Shown here: positions 26,832 through 36,097 of the stretch, piece after piece
Numbering within the stretch: position 1 is the stretch's first letter
Layout of the letters: every line of letters starts with the position of its first letter
Source: Sulfitobacter marinus
GTDB lineage: Bacteria > Pseudomonadota > Alphaproteobacteria > Rhodobacterales > Rhodobacteraceae
NCBI RefSeq assembly: GCF_900116285.1
Contig: NZ_FPAJ01000005.1
Location: 1 to 64,000 of the forward strand
Direction: 5' to 3'
Length of the DNA: 64,000 nucleotides
The notes under the pieces: generated by a model
The model's database searches: none
What the model was told of the DNA's origin: nothing
Seen by the model: only the letters and a program-made list of their open reading frames with translations
Position numbers and translations under genes: made by a program

Positions 26832-28223
26832 ATGGACGGTACATTCAATGAGAACGACATCTCCCGTATTGTCGAGGCAGACCGCGCGCATATCTGGCAT
26901 CACCTAAGCCAGCATAAACCCTATGAAACCACCGATCCCCGCATCATTGTCGAGGGCAAGGGCATGCGGGTCTGGGACCAAACCGGCAAAGAGCATCTGG
27001 ATGCCGTGTCGGGTGGCGTGTGGACCGTCAACGTCGGCTATGGCCGCGAAAGCATTGCCAACGCCGTGCGCGACCAGCTGGTCAAGTTGAACTACTTTGC
27101 GGGTTCTGCCGGGTCGATCCCTGGGTCGATTTTTGCCGAAAAGCTGATCGAAAAAATGCCGGGGATGAGCCGCGTTTATTATTGCAACTCAGGTTCGGAA
27201 GCGAACGAAAAGGGTTTCAAGATGGTACGCCAGATCGCGCACAAGCGTTATGGTGGCAAAAAGCACAAGATCCTGTACCGCGACCGCGACTATCATGGCA
27301 CGACAATCGCGTGCTTGTCGGCGGGCGGGCAGGACGAGCGTAATGCGCAATACGGCCCCTTCACCGATGGCTTTGTGCGCGTGCCACATTGTCTTGAGTA
27401 TCGTAAATTCGAACAAGACGGCGCGCCTGATGAAAACTACGGCGTGTGGGCCGCAGATCAGATCGAAAAGGTTATCCTTGCCGAAGGGCCCGATACTGTT
27501 GGCGCGCTATGCCTTGAACCTGTGACCGCTGGCGGCGGTGTCATCACCCCACCGGATGGCTATTGGGACCGTGTTCAGGAAATTTGCCGCAAATATGATA
27601 TTCTGCTGCACATCGACGAGGTCGTCTGCGGCGTGGGTCGCACCGGAGAATGGTTCGGCTATCAGCACTACGGCATCAAACCTGATATGGTAACGATGGC
27701 CAAAGGTGTGGCCTCCGGCTATGCCGCCATCGCCTGTCTTGTGACCACCGAGGAGGTGTTCAACATGTTCAAGGATGATGCCGCCGACCCGATGAACTAT
27801 TTCCGCGATATCTCCACCTTTGGTGGCTGTACTGCAGGCCCGACAGCGGGCATCGAAAACATGGCGATCATTGAGCGTGAAAACCTGCTGCAGAACACCA
27901 CCGATATGGGTAACTATATGCTGGAGCAGCTGGAAGAGCTGTCCGACAAGTATTCGGTCATTGGTCAAGTCCGCGGCAAAGGCTTGTTCCTGGGGGCCGA
28001 ACTGGTCGAAGACCGCACCACCCGTGTGCCAGTCGCTGAAAAACTCGTGCAGGCTGTCGTCGCCGATTGTATGGCGCAAGGGGTGATTATCGGGGCCACC
28101 AACCGGTCCTTGCCGGGCAAAAACAACACGCTGTGTTTCAGCCCTGCCCTGATCGCAAAGAAAGATGATATCGACGAAATCATCACAGCTGTAGATAATG
28201 CCATGGGCCGCGTGTTCGGCTAA
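26832..28223 (+). CDS. tpa: Taurine:pyruvate aminotransferase
   Basis: A 463-residue class III PLP aminotransferase (EC 2.6.1.77). Taurine plus pyruvate gives sulfoacetaldehyde plus alanine in the cytoplasm. Features: MDGTFNENDISRIVEADRAH start typical of Tpa, SGGVWTVNVGYGRESIANAV, NSGSEANEKGFKM (PLP phosphate contacts), HIDEVVCGVGRTGEWFGYQ (Asp for pyridine N) and PLP Lys291 in MAKGVASGY. The specific call over other class III enzymes rests on the nearby tauR and xsc. ATG 26832 is preceded by a modest AAGGTC; the longer frame has no family match. TauR-like sites lie upstream. Confidence 0.93.
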   Translation: MDGTFNENDISRIVEADRAHIWHHLSQHKPYETTDPRIIVEGKGMRVWDQTGKEHLDAVSGGVWTVNVGYGRESIANAVRDQLVKLNYFAGSAGSIPGSIFAEKLIEKMPGMSRVYYCNSGSEANEKGFKMVRQIAHKRYGGKKHKILYRDRDYHGTTIACLSAGGQDERNAQYGPFTDGFVRVPHCLEYRKFEQDGAPDENYGVWAADQIEKVILAEGPDTVGALCLEPVTAGGGVITPPDGYWDRVQEICRKYDILLHIDEVVCGVGRTGEWFGYQHYGIKPDMVTMAKGVASGYAAIACLVTTEEVFNMFKDDAADPMNYFRDISTFGGCTAGPTAGIENMAIIERENLLQNTTDMGNYMLEQLEELSDKYSVIGQVRGKGLFLGAELVEDRTTRVPVAEKLVQAVVADCMAQGVIIGATNRSLPGKNNTLCFSPALIAKKDDIDEIITAVDNAMGRVFG

Positions 28224-28359
28224 AAGAACGCTGCTATCAGATGTGCCCAAGGCGGGCGCATCTCGCACATTATCAGCCAATTATTGCCCATCCTAAAATT
28301 AGGCTGGAACTATTTTGACCATGCTGCGTTTAGTAAATGAACACAACTTGGAGAATGCC

Positions 28360-28617
28360 ATGAAAAAGTTTCTATTGATCCTGCCGCTGGTCGGCGCAGT
28401 TGCCGCTTGCGAAACACAAAACCAGTCTGCTTTGACCGGTGCCGCTGCAGGTGCCGCCTTGGGTGCCGTCGTTTCCAACGACAGTGATCGCGCTAAAGGC
28501 GCTGTTCTGGGTGGCTTGGCTGGCGCGGCCGCTGGCGGATATCTGGGCCGTGCCTCGAATGGTCAGTGCGTTTACCAAAACTCTGCCGGCCAACGTTACA
28601 CGGCTGCTTGCCCATAA
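28360..28617 (+). CDS. Small glycine-zipper lipoprotein
   Basis: An 85-residue protein with a lipoprotein signal (KKFLLILPLVGAVAAC, lipid Cys about residue 17) and a glycine-zipper stretch (LTGAAAGAALGAVVSNDSDR, GAVLGGLAGAAAGGYLG), as in OmpA-like or SlyB-type outer membrane lipoproteins. A C-terminal Cys pair (GQCVYQ, TAACP) may form a disulfide. The GGAG sequence before ATG 28360 is a good ribosome binding site; a further in-frame start at 28315 is less likely. It sits between tpa and tauR, with its own terminator, and no role in taurine use is evident. Confidence 0.75.
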   Translation: MKKFLLILPLVGAVAACETQNQSALTGAAAGAALGAVVSNDSDRAKGAVLGGLAGAAAGGYLGRASNGQCVYQNSAGQRYTAACP

Positions 28618-28647
28618 GAATTACTGCCGTGCAACCGGCACGTCATC

Positions 28648-28675
28648 AGGCCTCGGCATACGCCGGGGCCTTTTT
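28648..28675 (+). terminator. Intrinsic terminator after the small lipoprotein gene
   Basis: AGGCCTCGGC - ATAC - GCCGGGGCCT followed by TTTTT: ten-base stem with one G-T pair and a T-run. It separates the lipoprotein gene from tauR. Confidence 0.85.
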
Positions 28676-28726
28676 CGTTGTGCCGCATTTCATTCAGTAT
28701 GCGGATAATACCAGATTGCGACACAT

Positions 28727-28736
28727 CTAAGTCCAG
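28727..28736 (-). promoter_or_regulatory. TauR-like half-site before tauR
   Basis: On the minus strand CTGGACTTAG, 9 of 10 matches to CTGGACYTAA, ending 14 bases before the tauR start. Suggests autoregulation of tauR. Confidence 0.5.
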
Positions 28737-28750
28737 CTTAGGGTGGCGCT

Positions 28751-30214
28751 ATGGCCCTTCCTGTCGAAACATTCTTTCTGCACCCCGATGCGCAGGGCAC
28801 TCTGCAGCAGCAGATACAGCAGATGATCGCCCAAGGGATTCTGACCGGGCGCTTCGGCACCGGTGAAAAACTACCCTCTACCCGCAGTCTGGCCCGACAT
28901 CTTGGGATCAGCCGTATTACGGTGACAATTGCCTATACTGAACTGCTGGCGAATGACTATCTGACCTCCAAGGGAAGGTCCGGCTATTACGTCTCGGAAA
29001 ACGCGCCAGCCCCGCCACAGTTTTCCCCCGCAGCAGACACACCCGACGCCGTCGACTGGACGCGCGCCATCGGGCAACGTTTCAGTGGCGGCGTCACCCC
29101 AGTCAAACCGCAAAACTGGGGGAAATACCGCTATCCTTTCATTTACGGCCAAGCAGACCCCACGCTGTTTGATCACGCGAATTGGCGGCTTTGCGCGCTT
29201 CAGGCCTTGGGGCAACGCGATTTCACGACGCTGACGACAGATTACTATGATCAGGACGACCCCAAACTGATCGAATTCATTGCCCGCCATTCCCTGCCGC
29301 GCCGGGGCATCTCGGCCCGGCCCGAACAGATATTGATCACGCTAGGGGCGCAGAATGCCTTGTGGCTGACCGCACAAGTCCTGCTAACACAGCGGCGGCG
29401 CGCAGCGCTTGAAGATCCCTGTTATCCCGCGCTTCGCGATATCCTGACGCAATCGCGTTGCCATGTGTCGCCTGTGCAGGTCGACCACGAGGGGCTGATA
29501 CCCGATGCCATCCCGGATGATACCGATGTGATCTTTACCACACCCAGCCACCAATGCCCCACAACAGCGACCATGCCAATGCAGCGGCGGCGCGCCTTGC
29601 TGGAACGGGCCCGTGCGTTGGATGCATTGATCGTCGAGGATGACTACGAGTTCGAGATGTCGTTTCTGAAATCCCCTTCTCCGTCGCTCAAATCGCTCGA
29701 TCAGGACGGGCGTGTGATCTATGTGGGCAGCTTTTCCAAATCGCTGTTTCCCGGTCTGCGCCTTGGCTATCTGGTCGGGTCAGAGCCATTCATCCGCGAG
29801 GCGCGCGCCCTGCGCGCATCCGTGCTGCGCCACCCGCCGGGGCACATCCAGCGCACGGCGGCCTATTTCTTGTCGCTTGGTCACTACGACGCACTGGTGC
29901 GCCGGATGAGCAACGCTTTGCACGGCCGCCGCACGGTGATGGAGGACGCGATCAAGGCCAATGATCTGCAAATCGCCGGGCGTGGTGCCTATGGCGGATC
30001 GTCGTTTTGGATGCAGGCACCCGACCATGTCCGAACCGAAGATCTGGCCGTTCGGTTGCGGGCAAAATCCGTGCTGATCGAACCCGGTGCCCCGTTTTTC
30101 AATGGCAATGCCCCGCCGCAAAACTATTACCGTTTGGCCTATTCATCGATCCCGTCCACGCAGATCGCAGCTGGCATTGCGCATATCGCACAGGAAATTC
30201 ACGACATGGGTTAA
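28751..30214 (+). CDS. tauR: MocR/GntR-family regulator of taurine genes
   Basis: A 487-residue MocR-type regulator: an N-terminal winged helix (LQQQIQQMIAQGILTGRFGT, KLPSTRSLARHLGISRITVT, about residues 15-70) fused to a fold-type I aminotransferase-like domain with the PLP-binding lysine K330 in GSFSKSLFPGLRLGYL and the aspartate region VEDDYEFEM. In Rhodobacter capsulatus TauR activates tpa-tauR-xsc in the presence of taurine. The call rests on location between tpa and xsc and on TauR-like sites upstream of tpa and tauR. It starts a new transcription unit after the terminator 28648-28675 and probably also drives xsc. Confidence 0.88.
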   Translation: MALPVETFFLHPDAQGTLQQQIQQMIAQGILTGRFGTGEKLPSTRSLARHLGISRITVTIAYTELLANDYLTSKGRSGYYVSENAPAPPQFSPAADTPDAVDWTRAIGQRFSGGVTPVKPQNWGKYRYPFIYGQADPTLFDHANWRLCALQALGQRDFTTLTTDYYDQDDPKLIEFIARHSLPRRGISARPEQILITLGAQNALWLTAQVLLTQRRRAALEDPCYPALRDILTQSRCHVSPVQVDHEGLIPDAIPDDTDVIFTTPSHQCPTTATMPMQRRRALLERARALDALIVEDDYEFEMSFLKSPSPSLKSLDQDGRVIYVGSFSKSLFPGLRLGYLVGSEPFIREARALRASVLRHPPGHIQRTAAYFLSLGHYDALVRRMSNALHGRRTVMEDAIKANDLQIAGRGAYGGSSFWMQAPDHVRTEDLAVRLRAKSVLIEPGAPFFNGNAPPQNYYRLAYSSIPSTQIAAGIAHIAQEIHDMG

Positions 30215-30313
30215 ACTGGCCTTATTCAGCACCCCTTGCTGGCCCTAACCCGTACCTGCCCCAACCCCTACTGTGCCCACAATTCAAAATCACCGCCAAG
30301 GATGCCCCCAGAC

Positions 30314-32092
30314 ATGAAGATGACCACCGAAGAAGCCTTTGTGAAAACACTTCAGATGCATGGCATCGACAATGCGTTTGGCATTATCGGTTCGGCCATG
30401 ATGCCGATCTCTGATATTTTTCCGGATGCGGGTATTACGTTCTGGGATTGCGCCCACGAAGGCAGCGCTGGCATGATGGCCGACGGCTTCACCCGCGCGA
30501 CCGGCAAGATGTCGATGATGATCGCCCAAAACGGCCCCGGTATTACCAACTTTGTCACAGCCGTGAAAACCGCCTATTGGAACCACACGCCCTGCCTTTT
30601 GGTCACGCCCCAAGCCGCGAACAAAACCATCGGCCAAGGCGGTTTCCAAGAGATGGAGCAGATGAACCTGTTCGCCGATTGCGTCGCCTACCAAGAAGAG
30701 GTTCGCGACCCGTCCCGCATCGCAGAAACATTGAACCGTGTCATCATGCAGGCCAAACGCGCGTCGGCCCCCGCGCAGATCAACGTGCCGCGTGATTTCT
30801 GGACTCAAGTCATCGACATCGACCTGCCCGAGATTGTCGCGTTCGAGCGCCCCTCAGGCGGTGAAGTGGCCATCGCCAAGGCGGCAAAGCTGCTATCGAA
30901 TGCCAAGTTCCCGGTGATCCTGAATGGCGCTGGAGTGGTGTTGGCGCAAGGCGGCATCGAAGCGAGTAAACTGTTGGCCGAACGTCTGTCTGCGCCTGTT
31001 TGCGTCGGCTACCAACATAACGATGCTTTCCCCGGCGGGCACCCACTTTTTGCCGGTCCCTTGGGCTATAACGGGTCCAAAGCAGGGATGGAGCTCATCG
31101 CGAAAGCCGATGTCGTGCTGGCCCTTGGCACCCGGTTGAACCCGTTTTCCACTTTGCCCGGCTATGGCATGGATTACTGGCCAGCCGATGCGAAAATCAT
31201 CCAGGTCGACATCAACCCCGACCGCATCGGCCTGACCAAAAAGGTCAGCGTCGGTATTGTCGGCGACGCCACCAAAGTGGCTACCGCGCTACTGGAAAAC
31301 CTGTTCGGCACCGCTGGCGACGAGGGGCGTGAAGACCGCAAAGCCACCATCGGCGAGACCAAATCGAAATGGGCACAACAACTGTCGGGCATGGACCACG
31401 AAGACGACGATCCCGGCACCAGCTGGAATGAACGCGCGCGTGCGGACAAACCCGACTGGATGAGCCCTCGCATGGCGTGGCGCGCGATCCAATCGGCGCT
31501 GCCAGCCAACGCGATTATCTCGTCTGACATCGGCAACAACTGCGCAATCGGCAACGCCTATCCATCATTTGACGAGGGCCGCAAATATCTGGCACCGGGC
31601 CTATTTGGCCCTTGTGGTTATGGCCTGCCTGCTATTGTGGGTGCCAAGATCGGCTGCCGTGATGTGCCGGTTGTCGGCTTTGCCGGCGATGGTGCCTTTG
31701 GCATTTCGGTCAACGAACTAACCGCCATCGGGCGCGGCGAATGGCCTGCGGTGACCCAAGTCGTCTTCCGCAACTACCAGTGGGGTGCTGAAAAGCGTAA
31801 CTCGACCCTGTGGTTCGATGATAACTTTGTCGGGACCGAGCTGGACGAAGATGTATCCTATGCCGGGATCGCGCAGTCTTGTGGCCTGCAAGGTGTCATC
31901 GCCCGCAATATGGACGAACTGACCGCAGCGCTGAACAAGGCGATCGACGATCAGATGAACCATGGCAAAACCACCCTGATCGAGGCGATGATCAATCAGG
32001 AACTGGGCGAGCCTTTCCGCCGCGATGCGATGAAAAAGCCGGTCTCGGTCGCGGGTATCAGCAAAGATGACATGCGCCCGCAGACGGTCTAG
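30314..32092 (+). CDS. xsc: Sulfoacetaldehyde acetyltransferase
   Basis: A 592-residue thiamine-diphosphate enzyme (EC 2.3.3.15) that turns sulfoacetaldehyde and phosphate into acetyl phosphate and sulfite. Seen: start MKMTTEEAFVKTLQMHGIDN, AFGIIGSAMMPISDIFPDAG, the catalytic Glu in CAHEGSAGMMADGFTRATGK, central FAD-like fold domain, and the ThDP motif VGFAGDGAFGISVNELTAIG with the downstream RNYQWG. Length fits Xsc (about 590). ATG 30314 has AAGGA 11 bases upstream; other ATGs nearby are weaker. It is followed after three bases by ackA. Confidence 0.95.
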   Translation: MKMTTEEAFVKTLQMHGIDNAFGIIGSAMMPISDIFPDAGITFWDCAHEGSAGMMADGFTRATGKMSMMIAQNGPGITNFVTAVKTAYWNHTPCLLVTPQAANKTIGQGGFQEMEQMNLFADCVAYQEEVRDPSRIAETLNRVIMQAKRASAPAQINVPRDFWTQVIDIDLPEIVAFERPSGGEVAIAKAAKLLSNAKFPVILNGAGVVLAQGGIEASKLLAERLSAPVCVGYQHNDAFPGGHPLFAGPLGYNGSKAGMELIAKADVVLALGTRLNPFSTLPGYGMDYWPADAKIIQVDINPDRIGLTKKVSVGIVGDATKVATALLENLFGTAGDEGREDRKATIGETKSKWAQQLSGMDHEDDDPGTSWNERARADKPDWMSPRMAWRAIQSALPANAIISSDIGNNCAIGNAYPSFDEGRKYLAPGLFGPCGYGLPAIVGAKIGCRDVPVVGFAGDGAFGISVNELTAIGRGEWPAVTQVVFRNYQWGAEKRNSTLWFDDNFVGTELDEDVSYAGIAQSCGLQGVIARNMDELTAALNKAIDDQMNHGKTTLIEAMINQELGEPFRRDAMKKPVSVAGISKDDMRPQTV

Positions 32093-32095
32093 CGC

Positions 32096-33196
32096 GTGCC
32101 GGCCCGCCATATCCTTGTGATCAATGCAGGGTCGTCGTCGATCAAGACGGCCCTGTTTGACGATGACCTGACCGAAATCCTGCGGGTCGAGGCCACAGGT
32201 ATTGGTGGAACAGGTGCCGTCAAAATCGGGGCGACCACTGACCCCGCCGACTTGCCCAACAATGCCGCAGCGCTTGCCGCGATTTTTGCCGCGTTGACGC
32301 AGCAAGGTATCTCTCTCAGTTCGTTACGTGCTGTCGCGCATCGGGTGGTCCATGGCGGTGCCACGCTGACTGCGGCCCGCCGTATCACGCCAAAAATCCG
32401 CCAAGCCATCGCGGACTGCGTGCCCCTTGCCCCACTGCACAACCCGCATCATCTGGCAGCGATTGACGCCGTCGCGGCCCTCGCACCGGAGTTGCCGCAA
32501 TGCGCCAGTTTCGACACGGCGTTTCATGCCACGATCCCTGACGTCGCCCGCCGCTATGCCTTGCCTGACCGGCCCGACCTGCAGGGCCTGCAACGCTACG
32601 GTTTTCACGGCACCAGCTATGCCTCCCTTGTGCGCGCTCTGCCCCGGCAAATCGGCACACTGCCGAAACGATTGCTGGCCTGCCACCTTGGCAACGGCGC
32701 GTCGCTTTGCGCGATCCTTGAGGGGCAAAGCGTGGCAACGACGATGGGCTACTCTCCGCTGTCAGGCCTGACCATGGGGACGCGGGTTGGCGAGATCGAC
32801 GCCGGTGCCGTGCTGCGCCTTGTCGGCCAGCTAGGGCTGGATGAAACCGAAACGCTGCTGCATCATCAATCCGGCCTGCTGGGCCTGTCAGGCCTTAGCT
32901 CGGACATGCGTACGCTGGAGCAGAGCGATAGCCCAAAAGCGGCCTTTGCCATTGATCATTTCTGCTATTGGGCCGCGCGGCAGGCTGGGTCCATGATTGC
33001 GGCCATGGGTGGGCTGGATGCTGTCGCCTTTACAGGGGGCATCGGCGAAAATTCAGCCCGCATTCGGAACGACATTCTTGACAAGCTTTCATGGATGGGA
33101 AACTTTCCCAGTTATACCGTTGAGGCGCAGGAAGAAATTCAGATCGCGCGCGACGCCCGGACCCTTCTGAACGCTGATCAAAGAGAGCAAGAATGA
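32096..33196 (+). CDS. ackA: Acetate kinase
   Basis: A 366-residue ASKHA-fold kinase (EC 2.7.2.1); acetyl phosphate plus ADP gives acetate plus ATP. Signature motifs: HILVINAGSSSIKTALF at the N-terminus, AHRVVHGGATL, HNPHHLAAIDA, YGFHGTSYASLV and LACHLGNGASLCAI. It starts with GTG three bases after the xsc stop codon and overlaps soeA by four bases. In this operon it can use acetyl phosphate made by Xsc, so taurine carbon would leave as acetate with ATP gain; the phosphotransacetylase gene (pta) often linked to xsc is not here. Slightly shorter than the usual 390-400 residues. Confidence 0.93.
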   Translation: MPARHILVINAGSSSIKTALFDDDLTEILRVEATGIGGTGAVKIGATTDPADLPNNAAALAAIFAALTQQGISLSSLRAVAHRVVHGGATLTAARRITPKIRQAIADCVPLAPLHNPHHLAAIDAVAALAPELPQCASFDTAFHATIPDVARRYALPDRPDLQGLQRYGFHGTSYASLVRALPRQIGTLPKRLLACHLGNGASLCAILEGQSVATTMGYSPLSGLTMGTRVGEIDAGAVLRLVGQLGLDETETLLHHQSGLLGLSGLSSDMRTLEQSDSPKAAFAIDHFCYWAARQAGSMIAAMGGLDAVAFTGGIGENSARIRNDILDKLSWMGNFPSYTVEAQEEIQIARDARTLLNADQREQE

Positions 33197-36021
33197 CGCA
33201 TAAGCAACCCGTTCTTGACCTTAGCCCGCCGGTGTCCGACGAAATTCGCAAGACAACCTGCTATATGTGCGCCTGCCGCTGCGGCATCAACGTGCATATG
33301 AAAACCAACGCCGATGGCGACATGAGGGTCGCCTATATCGAGGGCAACCGCGATCATCCGATCAACAAGGGCGTGCTATGCGCCAAGGGCAGCGCCGGCA
33401 TCATGCAACACAACGCCCCCGCCCGGCTGCGTAAACCCCTGAAACGGGTGGGCGAACGCGGCTCGGGCGAGTTCGAGGAAATCGAATGGGACGAGGCGCT
33501 AGAAATCGCGACCGATTGGCTTGCGCCTTTGCGCGCCGATGCACCTGAAAAGCTGGCGTTTTTCACCGGCCGCGACCAGTCGCAAAGCTTCACCTCGTTT
33601 TGGGCGCAGAATTTTGGCACCCCCAATTATGCGGCACACGGCGGGTTCTGTTCGGTCAATATGGCGGCGGCGGGCATCTATACGATGGGCGGCGCGTTCT
33701 GGGAATTTGGCCAACCCGATTGGGACCACACCAAACTGTTCATGCTGTTCGGCGTCGCCGAGGATCACGACAGCAACCCCATCAAGATGGGTATCGGCAA
33801 GATCAAGGCACGCGGCGCGAGGGTGATCGGTGTGAATCCCATTCGCACCGGATATAACGCCGTGGCCGATGATTGGGTCGGCATCACCCCCGGCACGGAT
33901 GGGTTGTTTATCCTGTCGATGATCCACTGCCTGATGAAGGCGGGGCGCATGGATCTGGATTACCTTGCGCGGTTCACTGATGCGCCGGTTCTGGTAAACG
34001 GTGACCCCGCATCGCCCGAGTTCGGCCTGTTCCTACGCGACGCAGATGGCAAGCAGCAGGTGATCTGCCGCAAGACCGGCACGCTCACCGCATTTGACAA
34101 ACCCGGCGTGCGTCCTGATCTGTCCGCCACCCATGTCGCTGAAGGCATCACCCATCGCCCGGTCTTTCATCAGATGGCCGAAAAATACCTAAGCGACGAT
34201 TATGCCCCCGAAGCGGTGGCCGAACGCTGCGGCATCCCCGCCACTCGCATCCGGGCCATCGCCGCTGAAATCGCGCGCGTCGCCTTTGACGAGGCATTCG
34301 AGCTGGACCAGGAATGGACGGATTTCCGCGGCGACGTGCACAAAACCATGACCGGTCGCCCGGTGTCATTCCACGCCATGCGCGGAATTTCCGCCCATGC
34401 CAACGGGTTTCAAACCTGCCGCGCGCTCCATACTCTCCAGATCATTCTTGGCACGGTCGAGGTTCCCGGCGGCTTTCGTTTCAAGCCGCCCTACCCCAAA
34501 CCCGCCACCGCGCATCCCAAACCCCATTGCGGCGTAACGCCCGACCAACCGCTGGATGGCCCGCATCTGGGCTTTGTCCAGGGCCCTGAAGATCTGGCCC
34601 TAAAGGCAGACGGCAGCCCCGTACGCATCGACAAAGCCTTCACTTGGGAAAACCCGATGAGCGCCCACGGCTTGATGCATATGGTAATCTCGAACGCCCA
34701 TTCCGGTGATCCGTACAAGATCGACACACTGTTCATGTATATGGCCAATATGTCGTGGAATTCGTCGATGAACACCGGCGGCGTCATGAGAATGCTAACG
34801 GACAAAAATGACAGCGGCGACTATGTCATCCCACGCATTATCTACTCCGATGCCTATAGCTCGGAAATGGTGGCATTTGCTGATCTGATCCTGCCCGACA
34901 CCACCTATCTGGAACGTCATGACTGCATCAGCCTGCTTGATCGTCCGATCTGCGAGGCAGACGCCGCCGCTGATGCGATCCGCTGGCCGGTTGTCGAACC
35001 CGACCGCGACGTGCGCGGCTTTCAATCGGTGCTCTGTGATCTTGGTGCGCGGCTTGGCCTGCCCGGTTTTGTTGACGATACGGGCGCGCAAAAATATGCT
35101 GACTATGCGGATTACATTACCAGTCACGAACGCCGACCCGGCATTGGCCCGCTTGCCGGTTTTCGTGGTGAGGATGGCAACCAAGCAGGCCGCGGTGCGC
35201 CAAACCCTGATCAACTGAAACGATACATCGAAAACGGCGGTTTTTTCACCCATCACATCCCCGACGCTGCACTGTATTACAAACCTTGGAACACCGCTTA
35301 TCAGGATTGGGCCGTGGAAACCGGCATCTACGACACGCCGCAACCCTACCTCTTTTCGCTCTATATCGAACCCTTGCGCCGCTTTCAGCTCGCAGCCGAA
35401 GGCCACGGCGATCGCCAGCCCCCCGATCATCTACGCGACCGCATCAAACACACGATGTCACCGCTGCCAATCTGGTACGAGACGGACCAAGACGGCAACG
35501 AAGGCTTTAATATCACCGCGCTCACACAACGCCCCATGGCGATGTACCACAGTTGGGGCAGCCAAAACGCATGGCTTCGCCAGATCCACGGCCATAACCC
35601 GCTTTACCTGCCGACCAAGCTGATGCGCAAAAATGGCCTCCAAGACGGTGACTGGGCACGCGTCACTTCCCCCCATGGTGAAATCAAAGTACCGGTTCTC
35701 GAAATGGCCGCGCTGAACGAAAACACCGTCTGGACATGGAACGCCATCGGCAAACGCAAAGGCGCTTGGGCGCTCGATGATGCCGCACCCGAAGCGACCA
35801 AAGGCTTCCTGCTGAACCACCTGATCCACGAGCTTTTGCCACCCAAGGGCGACGGCCTGCGCTGGTCCAACTCGGACCCGATCACAGGCCAAGCCGCTTG
35901 GTTCGACCTCAAAGTCAGGATCGAGAAAACCGCACCGCTAATACAATCCGAACCCGTCACTCCCAACCAAAATTCACCCGCCCCCGCCGCGCCGAAAAAC
36001 CTCGCCTGGAAATCCAGATAA
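33193..36021 (+). CDS. soeA: Molybdopterin oxidoreductase, SoeA-type sulfite dehydrogenase large subunit
   Basis: A 942-residue complex iron-sulfur molybdoenzyme. It has an N-terminal 4Fe-4S motif with Cys23, Cys26, Cys30 and Cys63 (TTCYMCACRC, GVLCAKG), then the molybdopterin domains and the dinucleotide-binding C-terminus (TQRPMAMYHSWGSQNAWLRQ). There is no Tat signal, so it works in the cytoplasm, as known for SoeA of Allochromatium and roseobacters, which oxidises sulfite to sulfate. The gene overlaps ackA and is followed by an Fe-S subunit and a NrfD/DmsC-like membrane subunit. Substrate call comes from context with xsc, which releases sulfite; related DMSO/polysulfide-type enzymes are the alternative. 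Confidence 0.85.
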   Translation: MTHKQPVLDLSPPVSDEIRKTTCYMCACRCGINVHMKTNADGDMRVAYIEGNRDHPINKGVLCAKGSAGIMQHNAPARLRKPLKRVGERGSGEFEEIEWDEALEIATDWLAPLRADAPEKLAFFTGRDQSQSFTSFWAQNFGTPNYAAHGGFCSVNMAAAGIYTMGGAFWEFGQPDWDHTKLFMLFGVAEDHDSNPIKMGIGKIKARGARVIGVNPIRTGYNAVADDWVGITPGTDGLFILSMIHCLMKAGRMDLDYLARFTDAPVLVNGDPASPEFGLFLRDADGKQQVICRKTGTLTAFDKPGVRPDLSATHVAEGITHRPVFHQMAEKYLSDDYAPEAVAERCGIPATRIRAIAAEIARVAFDEAFELDQEWTDFRGDVHKTMTGRPVSFHAMRGISAHANGFQTCRALHTLQIILGTVEVPGGFRFKPPYPKPATAHPKPHCGVTPDQPLDGPHLGFVQGPEDLALKADGSPVRIDKAFTWENPMSAHGLMHMVISNAHSGDPYKIDTLFMYMANMSWNSSMNTGGVMRMLTDKNDSGDYVIPRIIYSDAYSSEMVAFADLILPDTTYLERHDCISLLDRPICEADAAADAIRWPVVEPDRDVRGFQSVLCDLGARLGLPGFVDDTGAQKYADYADYITSHERRPGIGPLAGFRGEDGNQAGRGAPNPDQLKRYIENGGFFTHHIPDAALYYKPWNTAYQDWAVETGIYDTPQPYLFSLYIEPLRRFQLAAEGHGDRQPPDHLRDRIKHTMSPLPIWYETDQDGNEGFNITALTQRPMAMYHSWGSQNAWLRQIHGHNPLYLPTKLMRKNGLQDGDWARVTSPHGEIKVPVLEMAALNENTVWTWNAIGKRKGAWALDDAAPEATKGFLLNHLIHELLPPKGDGLRWSNSDPITGQAAWFDLKVRIEKTAPLIQSEPVTPNQNSPAPAAPKNLAWKSR

Positions 36022-36055
36022 CCCCTTCTCTGGCTCTTAAATATCCCGGGGGTAT

Positions 36056-36069
36056 GGGGGCTGGCCCCC
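36056..36069. repeat. GC-rich intergenic palindrome between soeA and soeB
   Basis: GGGGG-CTGG-CCCCC preceded by AAATATCCCGGGGG (36039-36052), in the 76-base gap of an otherwise tightly packed operon. Such AAATATCCCGGGG-plus-G/C-hairpin elements are, to my knowledge, frequent between genes in Rhodobacteraceae; this is not verified here. Confidence 0.45.
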
Positions 36070-36097
36070 ACTCCCCCAACAGCAAAGCAAACACCAC

